From Actinoplanes sp. KI2 (lineage in GTDB: Bacteria; Actinomycetota; Actinomycetes; Mycobacteriales; Micromonosporaceae): a stretch of DNA of 64,000 nucleotides. Positions within the stretch are counted from its first letter, which is position 1. Each line of letters starts with the position of its first letter. A program made the position numbers and the translations under genes. The stretch lies in assembly GCF_025630775.1 (NCBI RefSeq), contig NZ_JAOSZE010000024.1:62001-126000 (forward strand), in the 5' to 3' direction. A model generated the notes under the pieces. It had not been told where the DNA came from. It ran no database searches and saw nothing but the letters and a program-made list of their open reading frames with translations. Shown piece after piece: positions 16,335 to 23,559 of this stretch.

Positions 16335-18082
16335 CCACCGCCGGGCACGTCGACCACGGCAAGTCCACCCTGGTCCGCGCCCTGACCGGGATGGAGCCGG
16401 ACCGCTGGGCGCAGGAGCGCAGCCGCGGCATGACGATCGACCTCGGTTTCGCCTGGACCACGCTGCCGACCGGCCGGACGGTCGCGTTCGTCGACGTTCC
16501 GGGCCACGAGCGCTTCGTGCCGAACATGCTGGCCGGCGTCGGCCCGGTCCCGGCCGCCCTGATGATCGTGGCCGCTGACGAGGGCTGGAAGCCGCAGTCC
16601 GCCGAGCACCTGGCCGCGCTGCACGCGCTGGACGTGCGGCACGGCCTGCTCGTGGTGACCCGCGCCGACCTGGCCGACCCGCGCGCGGCGCAGGCGCAGG
16701 CCCAGGCCGAGCTGGCCCGGACCTCGCTGGCCGGGGCCGAGGCGGTGACCGTCAGCGCGACCACCGGCGCGGGCCTGGACGACCTGCGCGCGGCGCTCGA
16801 CCGGCTCGCCGGCCGCCTGCCCGCGCCCGACCCCGAGGCACCCGTCCGGCTCTGGATCGACCGCGCCTTCACCATCAAGGGCGCCGGTACGGTCGTCACC
16901 GGCACGCTCGGCGCCGGCCGCCTGCGCCCCGGCGACGAGCTCACCCTCGGCCCGGACACCGTCCGGGTCCGCGGCCTGCAGTCCCTCGGCGAGCAACGGG
17001 GCGAGGTCTCCGCCGTCGCCCGGGTCGCGGTCAACCTGCGCGGCGTCGACCGGGACCAGGCTGCCCGCGGCGACGCCCTGCTGACCCCCGGCCGGTTCCG
17101 CGCCACCGACCTGCTCGACGTACGGGTGCACGGCGACCCGGTCGCGGACCTGCCGCAGACGTTGATCCTGCACCTCGGCTCGGCCGCCGTCCCGGCCCGG
17201 GTGCGCCCGCTGGGCGCGGACACCGCGCGCCTGCGGCTGGCCCGCCCGCTGCCGATGCACATCGGCGACCGGGCGCTGGTGCGCGACCCCGGCCGCCGGC
17301 ACATCGCCGGCGGCGTCACCGTGCTCGACGTGGCCCCGCCCGGCCTCACCCGCCGGGGGGCCGCCGCGGCGCGGGCCGCCGTTCTCGACGGCGTCGACGG
17401 CGTGCCCGACCTGGCCGCCGAGGTTCGCCGCCGGCGCCTGGCCAGGCGGGGCGACCTCACCGCGATGGGCGTGCCGGTCGACCGCGATCCGACCGCCGGC
17501 GACTGGTTCGTCGACCCGGACCACTGGGCGGACCTGCACCGGCGCCTGGCCGACGAGGTCGAGCGGCACACCCGGGAGAACCCGCTCGAGCCGGGCGCCC
17601 CGCTCGAGGCCCTGCGCCACCGCCTCGGCCTGCCGGACCGGGTGCTGGTGGAGGCGCTGGTCAGACCCCCGCTCAGCGTCAAGGGTGGCCGCGTCCGGCC
17701 GACGGCCGGCCCGCCCGGAGTACCGGCCCAGCTGACCGCCGCGGTGGACAAAGCCTTCGCGGGGAGGAGCCCGTTCGCCGCGCCCGAGGCGTACCACCTC
17801 AATGATCTTGGTCTTGGGCCCCGCCAGCAGGCGGCGGCCGTGCGCGCCGGACTGCTGATCCAGCTGGCGCCCAACGTGCTCCTGCGAGCCGACGCCGCGG
17901 AGCACGCCGCGCGAGAGCTCTCCAAGATCGAGCAGCCGTTCACGCTCAGCGAGGCCCGCCGAGCGCTCGGCACCACCCGTCGCGTCGCGGTGCCGCTGCT
18001 GGAGCTGCTGGACCGGCGCGGGCTGACCCGGCGGCTCGGCGACGACCGGCGTATCACCGACCCGCGGGCAGAACTCGCCTGA
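16322..18082 (+). CDS. selB: Selenocysteine-specific elongation factor
   Basis: A 586-residue GTPase that carries Sec-tRNA(Sec) to UGA codons marked by a SECIS hairpin. G1 is AGHVDHGKS at residues 7-15, G3 is DVPGHERF and G4 is TRADL. Beta-barrel domains follow, and the C-terminal winged-helix repeats that bind SECIS RNA lie roughly after residue 380. The ATG at 16322 (MHVVATAGHVDHG) is inside the end of selA. The length matches other actinobacterial SelB proteins. Confidence 0.96.
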   Translation: MHVVATAGHVDHGKSTLVRALTGMEPDRWAQERSRGMTIDLGFAWTTLPTGRTVAFVDVPGHERFVPNMLAGVGPVPAALMIVAADEGWKPQSAEHLAALHALDVRHGLLVVTRADLADPRAAQAQAQAELARTSLAGAEAVTVSATTGAGLDDLRAALDRLAGRLPAPDPEAPVRLWIDRAFTIKGAGTVVTGTLGAGRLRPGDELTLGPDTVRVRGLQSLGEQRGEVSAVARVAVNLRGVDRDQAARGDALLTPGRFRATDLLDVRVHGDPVADLPQTLILHLGSAAVPARVRPLGADTARLRLARPLPMHIGDRALVRDPGRRHIAGGVTVLDVAPPGLTRRGAAAARAAVLDGVDGVPDLAAEVRRRRLARRGDLTAMGVPVDRDPTAGDWFVDPDHWADLHRRLADEVERHTRENPLEPGAPLEALRHRLGLPDRVLVEALVRPPLSVKGGRVRPTAGPPGVPAQLTAAVDKAFAGRSPFAAPEAYHLNDLGLGPRQQAAAVRAGLLIQLAPNVLLRADAAEHAARELSKIEQPFTLSEARRALGTTRRVAVPLLELLDRRGLTRRLGDDRRITDPRAELA

Positions 18083-18136
18083 ACGGCAACGTCCGCCCGC
18101 ACCGCGCCGGAGCCGACGCGATCGTCGGGCCGAGCC

Positions 18137-19459
18137 TCAGCCGGCCCGGTCGCCCTCGAAACCCACGTCGCCCGCATGCAAGCCATCGTCCGCTTGTGCA
18201 TCGTCTCGGCCGGCGACCGGAGCGCTGTCCAGATCGCCGGCCCGGGCGGTGAGGTATCGCCGCTCGGGGAGGCTGGCGGTGCGCCGGGCGGCCTCCCGGT
18301 AGTCGCCGGCGGCGCCGGCCAGGTCGCCGGCGAGCTGCCGCAGGTGCGCCCGGGTCGCCAGCAGCCGATGGTGGCGCGCCAGCCGGCGGTCCGACTCCAG
18401 CCCGGCGACCAGCGCCAGCCCCGCCGCCGGGCCGTGCACCATGGCGGTCGCCACGGCCCGGTTCAGCGTCGTCATCGGGTTCGGCGCGACCCGGTCGAGC
18501 AGCTCGTACAGGCCGAGGATCTGCGGCCAGTCGGTGTCCGCCATCGTGGGCGCCTCGTCGTGCACCGCCGCGATCGCCGCCTGCAGTTGGTAGGGGCCGG
18601 GCTCGCCGTGGGGCAGGACCCCGGAGACGAGGGCGGTCCCCTCGGCGATCAACGACCGCGTCCACCGGGTGCGATCCTGCTCGGCCAGCGGGACCAGGGC
18701 GCCGTCCGGCCGGGTACGGGCCGGGCGGCGCGCGTCGGTGAGCAGCATCAACGCCAGCAGACCGGCCGTCTCGGCGTCGTCGGGCAGCAGCCGGTGCAGC
18801 ATGCGGGCCAGCCGGATCGCCTCGCCGGACAGGCTCGGCCCGGTCAGCTGCTCGCCCGAGGACGCGGTGTAGCCCTCGTTGAAGATCAGGTAAAGGACCT
18901 GCCGGACCGCGTGCAGCCGCTCGTGGCCCTCGCCCCGCGGCAGGTCGAACTCGAGGCCGCCGGCCTTGATCGCCGCCTTCGCGCGGCTGACCCGCTGGGC
19001 CATCGTGGCCTCGGGCACCAGGAAGGCCGCGGCGATCTGCGCCGTGGTCAGCCCGCCCACCGCCCGCAGCGTCAGCGCGATCTGGCTCGGTGCCGACAGC
19101 GCCGGGTGGCAGCACAGGAACAGCATCGTCAGCGAGTCGTCCCGGTCCGGATCGGTGAACGCGTCGGCCGGCCGCGCGAGCAGCTCGGACTGCGGCGTCG
19201 CGGCGAAGACCGTGTCCTCGCGCAGGCGCCGCGCGTCCGCCCGGCGTAGCTCGTCGATCAGCACGCGCGAGGCGACTGTCAGCAGCCAGCCGCGCGGGTT
19301 GTCCGGGATCCCGTCCGCCGGCCACCGCCGGGCGGCCCGCAGCAGCGCCTCCTGGGTGGCGTCCTCGCAGGCGTCGAACCGGCGGTAGCGGCGGGTGAGC
19401 GCGCCGAGGACCTGCGGCGCCAGCTCGCGCAGCAGGTCCTCGATCGGTGGCGGACTCAC
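18137..19459 (-). CDS. ECF sigma factor, ECF42-like with C-terminal TPR-like extension
   Basis: A 440-residue sigma factor. Region 2 is RRYRRFDACEDATQEALLRA, and region 4 has LRAVGGLTTAQIAAAFLVPE followed by TMAQRVSRAKAAI. A long C-terminal extension (about residues 190-430, including YLIFNEGYTASSG and LLTDARRPARTRPDGALVPL) is the hallmark of the ECF42 group, in which the extension rather than an anti-sigma factor is thought to control activity. The GTG start overlaps the stop of the DGPF gene as GTGA. A paralogous module lies at 42733-44273. The signal sensed is unknown. Confidence 0.93.
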   Translation of the reverse strand: MSPPPIEDLLRELAPQVLGALTRRYRRFDACEDATQEALLRAARRWPADGIPDNPRGWLLTVASRVLIDELRRADARRLREDTVFAATPQSELLARPADAFTDPDRDDSLTMLFLCCHPALSAPSQIALTLRAVGGLTTAQIAAAFLVPEATMAQRVSRAKAAIKAGGLEFDLPRGEGHERLHAVRQVLYLIFNEGYTASSGEQLTGPSLSGEAIRLARMLHRLLPDDAETAGLLALMLLTDARRPARTRPDGALVPLAEQDRTRWTRSLIAEGTALVSGVLPHGEPGPYQLQAAIAAVHDEAPTMADTDWPQILGLYELLDRVAPNPMTTLNRAVATAMVHGPAAGLALVAGLESDRRLARHHRLLATRAHLRQLAGDLAGAAGDYREAARRTASLPERRYLTARAGDLDSAPVAGRDDAQADDGLHAGDVGFEGDRAG

Positions 19460-19818
19460 ACGTCGGTCGCGGAGTCGTGCAGGATCGGCCAGACCTCGGT
19501 CGGGTTCTGGTCCGCCCAGGGCAGCTCGGCGGCGAGTTCGTACGCCCGCTGCTCGCTCTCGACGTCGACCAGGTAGAAGGATGCCATGTACTCCTTGGTC
19601 TCCAGGTAGGGGCCGTCGCTGACCACCGGCGCGCCGTCCCTGCGCTCGACCAGCTTCGCCGCGCCCGCGTCGGCCAGCCCGTACCCGCCGATCAACTCGC
19701 CGGTCGCCGTGTACTTCTTGTTGTAGGCGTCCTGCTTGGCGATCTCGGCCGGCCAGTCCTCGGCCGGGATGGTCGACCACTTCTCCTGGTTGCCGTAGAT
19801 CATCAGAAGGTATTTCAC
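19456..19818 (-). CDS. DGPF-family YCII-related protein linked to ECF42 sigma factor
   Basis: A 120-residue protein starting MKYLLMIYGNQEKW with the family signature SDGPYLETKEYMASFYLVDV. DGPF proteins are the standard neighbours and targets of ECF42 sigma factors; the biochemical role is unsettled. It is translationally coupled to the sigma factor (GTGA overlap). Upstream is an ECF42-type promoter (19859-19885), which suggests the pair activates its own operon. Confidence 0.93.
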   Translation of the reverse strand: MKYLLMIYGNQEKWSTIPAEDWPAEIAKQDAYNKKYTATGELIGGYGLADAGAAKLVERRDGAPVVSDGPYLETKEYMASFYLVDVESEQRAYELAAELPWADQNPTEVWPILHDSATDV

Positions 19819-19858
19819 CGCGGCTTCCTCTCCGCCGTAGACGTGCTCTCACCCGGCA

Positions 19859-19885
19859 GACGAAGCCACCCCGGCGTTCTCGACA
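19859..19885 (-). promoter_or_regulatory. Candidate ECF42-type promoter of the DGPF-sigma operon
   Basis: On the minus strand TGTCGA (19885-19880) is followed by 17 bases and CGTC (19862-19859). This fits the TGTCGA / CG(A/T)C promoter reported for ECF42 sigma factors, as I recall it. The -10 region reads GGCTTCGTC, identical to the divergent promoter at 19893. Confidence 0.7.
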
Positions 19886-19892
19886 CGGGTCA

Positions 19893-19919
19893 TGTCGAGG
19901 ATCGCGGACCGGCTTCGTC
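19893..19919 (+). promoter_or_regulatory. Candidate ECF42-type promoter of the divergent membrane protein
   Basis: TGTCGA (19893-19898), 17-base spacer and CGTC (19916-19919), again with GGCTTCGTC at the -10 side. It starts 7 bp from the opposite-strand copy and points at the gene beginning at 19964. Confidence 0.7.
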
Positions 19920-19963
19920 GTCCCCTGCGGAAGACACGATCCGAGTATCCGGGAGGAAACGTC

Positions 19964-20401
19964 ATGTCCGACACGGAAGCCGTCCCGACCACGTCGTTCC
20001 TGGTGCGCCGCCCCGTCTGGCAGGTCTGCTATCTCGCCGCCCTCGCGGCCTGCGTCGCCGTCGAGGCGTGGGGGCTGGCCGCGCGGGCCGCCGGGGTGCC
20101 GATGCGGGCCGCCGGGCTCGGCTCGCACCACGCGACACCGATCACCGTCGGCATGTTCGCGATGGGCACGCTGGTCGTCACGTTCTGGTTCACCTTCGCC
20201 GTCGTGCTGATCGCCCGGTTCGCGACCCACCCCCGGCGCGTCTACCTGCGTACGACGTTGCCGCTGCTCGTCCTCTCGCTGGCCGCGCCGCTGCCGGCGG
20301 CGGACACCCCGGCCTCGACCAAGTTCGTCCTGGCCGCCGCCCACCTGATCGCGGGAGCGATCATCATTCCGACGGTCGCGTGGCGGCTGCGTTTCCGGTG
20401 A
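19964..20401 (+). CDS. Small four-helix membrane protein, DUF6069-like
   Basis: A 145-residue integral membrane protein with about four hydrophobic helices (VCYLAALAACVAVEAWGLAA, ITVGMFAMGTLVVTFWFTFA and two more). The ATG at 19964 has a clear GGGAGGAAA Shine-Dalgarno. It resembles actinobacterial DUF6069 proteins of unknown function. It lies behind an ECF42-type promoter, divergent from the sigma/DGPF operon, so it is a likely member of that regulon. Its end overlaps the convergent RidA gene by 38 bp. Confidence 0.8.
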   Translation: MSDTEAVPTTSFLVRRPVWQVCYLAALAACVAVEAWGLAARAAGVPMRAAGLGSHHATPITVGMFAMGTLVVTFWFTFAVVLIARFATHPRRVYLRTTLPLLVLSLAAPLPAADTPASTKFVLAAAHLIAGAIIIPTVAWRLRFR

Positions 20402-20804
20402 CCGGCACGGCCGCGGTCACCTCCACCTCCAGCACCGCCCCCGGCAGGAACAGCGCGCCGACCTGGACCGTCGTGCTCGCCGGGGGCGGCGTGCCGGGGA
20501 ACAGCCGGCGGCGGACGGCGCCGTAGGCGGGCAGGTCGGCCAGGTCGGTCAGGAAGGTGCGGATGTGCAGCACGTCGGTCAGCCCGGCGCCGTGCGCCGC
20601 CAGGATCGCCGCGATCAGTTCGAAGATCCGCTCGGCCTGCCGGCCCGCGTCGCCGGGCGCCACGACCCGGCCGTCGGCGTCGACCGCCACCTGACCGGAG
20701 AGCATCAGCAGCGAGCCGCCCGGCAGGTCGACGCGGGCGAGATGCGCGAACCGGTCGCCGAACGGGGCCGCGACGGTCGCCGGGTTGTCCAAGGTCATCC
20801 TCAT
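20364..20804 (-). CDS. RidA / YjgF-family protein
   Basis: A 146-residue RidA-fold protein with the family's LLMLSGQVAVDADGRVVAPG core. RTFLTDLADLPAYGAVRRR is followed by PPASTTVQVGALFLPGAVLE, where the arginine that normally binds the carboxylate of imines (PxRxxV in true RidA) is replaced. It may therefore belong to a RidA subgroup without canonical 2-aminoacrylate deaminase activity. The start MRMTLDNPATV is chosen by homology. Confidence 0.88.
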   Translation of the reverse strand: MRMTLDNPATVAAPFGDRFAHLARVDLPGGSLLMLSGQVAVDADGRVVAPGDAGRQAERIFELIAAILAAHGAGLTDVLHIRTFLTDLADLPAYGAVRRRLFPGTPPPASTTVQVGALFLPGAVLEVEVTAAVPVTGNAAATRPSE

Positions 20805-21169
20805 CAGGCCGACGCTAGGCCGCGCATCGGCCGGCCACCAGCGACGGTCCGGCATGGCTGGCATGCTTGTCCATCATGGATACCCAGCGACCGGCGACCG
20901 GCTGCCGCGCGGGGTGGCGCTGATCGAGGAAGGCCGGGCCCTCCTGCCGTACGCGGAAAAGGGTCCTCGACGGCGCCCGGCGAGCTCGGCCGGGTGGCGG
21001 CCGGCCTGTTCGGGGGAGTGTCGGGTCGGCTGAACGGCCGGTCGCGCCGACCGCTCCGGCGTCCCCGATCGGTATCGGGCTATTCCGGCAAACCGTGCAG
21101 ATGATGTTTTGTCCGATTGCTGACGGTATGTTCTTGCTCGACTCCCCGCTCGCTATCCCCGAGGTGAAC
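20805..21169. other. Intergenic region, no convincing gene
   Basis: About 365 bp between divergent starts. A short open frame with MAGMLVHHGYPATGDRLPRG exists from about 20850, but it lacks a Shine-Dalgarno and has no recognisable domain. The stretch presumably holds the promoters of both neighbours. No repeat or stable hairpin stood out. Confidence 0.5.
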
Positions 21170-22165
21170 ATGCCCGTCGTGTCCCGTGGTGCCCTGCTCG
21201 TGGCCACCGCATCCATGGCTACCTGCGTCTTGGCCGGCCCGGGTGCGGCGTACGCCGACACGTCGACGGAACTGACCGCGGCCGAGGTGGCTGCCGAGTT
21301 CAAGACGGTGAGCGACACCTCCGCGAAGGCGGCCGCCGCCGGCTGGAAGGCCAACCTCAAGCTGGCCGTCGGTTCTTTCACGGGCAACGAGTTCCTCGTC
21401 GTCGACACGATCCACGGTGCGGCCTACGTGCGGTACAACCTCGGCGGCGAGCCCCAGTCGCGCTACATCGTCGTGGGCCGGGGAACGTACAACTACATCT
21501 CCGACCCGGACTCCCGCGAGGCGCTGAAGATGATGCGCCGCCCGTCGGTCAAGTACGTCTTCACCTCGGACAAGTCGACCTCACTGGACGGCGAGGACGG
21601 TGTCGAGGGAATGTCGCCGGGGCATTTCCTGGACCAAGAGACCAAGTACCCGGCCACCAAGACGGTGCACGACGACGGATCCACCGACTACCGGCTCAGC
21701 GAGGACGGCGACACCATGACGGTGCACGTCACCGCGGCCGGAGTGCTGGCGTCCGCGGACTACGTGTCCCACGCCGACAAGGACCACGACTTCACCGTGA
21801 ACTTCGGGTACGGGTACGGGCCGCAGAAGGTGGCCCTGCCGACCGCCGGCATGACGATCAGTGACGCCTGGCTGAACGTCGGGCTGGCGTACTTGAACAT
21901 GGCGCCCGCGGTCAAGTACGTCACCGGCGAGGCCGCCACCGACGCGCTGGATGACGCGAACGGCCACCAGGTCGCGGTGTCGCTGCTGCGGAACGTGACG
22001 AAGGACGACGTCCGGAGTGTCAACGACATGCTCGGCGTGCACATGATCAAGACCAAGAGCGTCAGCGGGGGCATCCGGGTGTACGCCAAGAACCCGTGGA
22101 CGCACCGCACCGCCGCCTTCACGCTCAAGGCGTCCGGCAAGAAGGTCACCGTCGCCAAGAAGTGA
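21170..22165 (+). CDS. Secreted hypothetical protein
   Basis: A 331-residue exported protein. A Sec signal peptide is visible (MPVVSRGALLVATASMATCV, then LAGPGAAYA with likely cleavage before DTSTEL). The mature part is Lys/Asp-rich and mostly beta, with a LppX/LprG-like feel (VGRGTYNYISDPDSREALKM) but no certain family. The ATG at 21170 has GAGGTG upstream. It is a single-gene unit followed by a strong terminator. Confidence 0.8.
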   Translation: MPVVSRGALLVATASMATCVLAGPGAAYADTSTELTAAEVAAEFKTVSDTSAKAAAAGWKANLKLAVGSFTGNEFLVVDTIHGAAYVRYNLGGEPQSRYIVVGRGTYNYISDPDSREALKMMRRPSVKYVFTSDKSTSLDGEDGVEGMSPGHFLDQETKYPATKTVHDDGSTDYRLSEDGDTMTVHVTAAGVLASADYVSHADKDHDFTVNFGYGYGPQKVALPTAGMTISDAWLNVGLAYLNMAPAVKYVTGEAATDALDDANGHQVAVSLLRNVTKDDVRSVNDMLGVHMIKTKSVSGGIRVYAKNPWTHRTAAFTLKASGKKVTVAKK

Positions 22166-22174
22166 ACCCCCGCC

Positions 22175-22213
22175 AGGTCCTGTCCGGAACGGGCTCGAGT
22201 CCGGACGGGACCT
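22175..22213 (+). terminator. Strong stem-loop terminator
   Basis: Arms AGGTCCTGTCCGGA (22175-22188) and TCCGGACGGGACCT (22200-22213) pair over 14 bp with one G-U. The loop is 11 nt. It begins 10 nt after the stop of the secreted protein gene and ends 12 nt before the acetyltransferase start. Confidence 0.85.
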
Positions 22214-22225
22214 AGGCTGGCGGTC

Positions 22226-22681
22226 ATGGTGGACGTGCGGCTCGAACCGATGACCGAGGAACAGTTCGGACCCTGGCGGGCGGACGCCGAGGCGCACTTC
22301 ACGCAGAGCGTCACCCGCTCCGGCGTGCCGGCCGAGACCGCGGCGGCCGAGGCCGCCGAAACCTACGCGACGCTGCTCCCCGACGGCTCCGGGACCGCCG
22401 GGCACCATTTCTGGTACGCCTGCGACGGCGACCGCCGGGTCGGCTTCCTCTGGCTGAAGCTCACCGGCACGACCGCCTTCGTGTACAACATCGCCGTCGA
22501 GCAGGACCAGCGCCGCAGGGGCTACGGCCGCGCCATCATGGAGGCCGGCGAACGCTGGAGCCGAGCCCACGGCGCGGCGACCATCGGCTTGCACGTCTTC
22601 GCCCACAACCACGGCGCCCGCAGCCTGTACGAGCAACTCGGCTACGTCGAGACCGGCCGGCGAATGTCCAAGCGTCTCTAG
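22226..22681 (+). CDS. GNAT family N-acetyltransferase
   Basis: A 151-residue acetyl-CoA-dependent acyltransferase. Motif A is visible as VYNIAVEQDQRRRGYGRAIM (residues about 92-111, with RRRGYGRA as the acetyl-CoA loop). The end AHNHGARSLYEQLGYVETGR is the typical motif B. The acceptor is unknown. The start MVDVRLEPMT is 12 bp after a terminator hairpin, so it probably has its own promoter within that gap or is read through. Confidence 0.92.
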   Translation: MVDVRLEPMTEEQFGPWRADAEAHFTQSVTRSGVPAETAAAEAAETYATLLPDGSGTAGHHFWYACDGDRRVGFLWLKLTGTTAFVYNIAVEQDQRRRGYGRAIMEAGERWSRAHGAATIGLHVFAHNHGARSLYEQLGYVETGRRMSKRL

Positions 22682-23487
22682 TGCGGTGAGCGGCCGAGAA
22701 CGTCGTCCAGGAAGTCGGCGCCCGCCTCGGTGAGCGTGCCGATCGGGACGGAGGCGCCGGTGAAGACGTGGCCCGCGCCCTCGACCGGCAGCAGGTCGCA
22801 CCGTACGCCCTGGGCCCGCAGCGCCTCGGCGAAGCCGGCCGCTTCGGCGAACGGGACGATCTCGTCGTCGGTGCCGTGGACCAGCTGGAACGGCGGCGCG
22901 GCCGGGTGGATCCGGTGCAGCGGGCTGGCCAGCCGGGCGAGGGCGGCGCGTTCGGCGAGCGGCCCGCCGAGCAGGATCGCCGGGTTGCTGAACGGGTCGT
23001 CGCGGTTCGGGCGGCCGGCGAGGTCGGCCGGGCCGTACCAGAGGATGACGGCCTGAATCGCGGTGTCGCCGGCGCCGGTGAGGCCGGCGATCGCCGCGAG
23101 CTGGCCGCCGGCCGACTCACCGAGCGCGGCGAACCGGTCCGGGTCGATCCGCAGCGCGGCGGCGTGGTGCCGCAGCCAGCGGATCGCCGCGTCGATGTCG
23201 GCCTGCTGCGCCGGGTAGGTCGCCTCCAGCGCCAGCCGGTAGTCGACGTCGGCGACGGCGTAGCCCCGGGCCACCAGTCGCTCGTGGAACCGCTCGTCCA
23301 CCGTCCACACCCGGCTGCCGCTCATCCAGCCCCCGCCGTGGATCCACAGCACCACCGGGAACGGCCCCTCCCCCGGCGGCACATGCAGGTCGAGGTGCAG
23401 CGGGCGATATCCGAGCGGAGTCGACACCACGCAGTTGGCGTGCGTCAGTGTCGTGCGCGCTTCCGGAACGGGATGAAGATCGATCAC
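22678..23487 (-). CDS. Alpha/beta hydrolase, esterase/lipase (HSL-like)
   Basis: A 269-residue esterase. It shows the oxyanion HGGGW motif (LWIHGGGWMSGSR), the nucleophile in GESAGG (about residue 146), an acid in HGTDDEIVP and a histidine in EGAGHVFTG. This is the arrangement of the hormone-sensitive-lipase/BD-FAE group. It is cytoplasmic, with no signal peptide. Its stop overlaps the convergent acetyltransferase end by 4 bp. Confidence 0.9.
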   Translation of the reverse strand: MIDLHPVPEARTTLTHANCVVSTPLGYRPLHLDLHVPPGEGPFPVVLWIHGGGWMSGSRVWTVDERFHERLVARGYAVADVDYRLALEATYPAQQADIDAAIRWLRHHAAALRIDPDRFAALGESAGGQLAAIAGLTGAGDTAIQAVILWYGPADLAGRPNRDDPFSNPAILLGGPLAERAALARLASPLHRIHPAAPPFQLVHGTDDEIVPFAEAAGFAEALRAQGVRCDLLPVEGAGHVFTGASVPIGTLTEAGADFLDDVLGRSPH

Positions 23488-23559
23488 AAACCCATTCTTG
23501 CGTACGGCGTCCGGTGCCGCCCGGGTGCGTAGTAGCCCGGGCGGCCTCGGCGGGATCCG

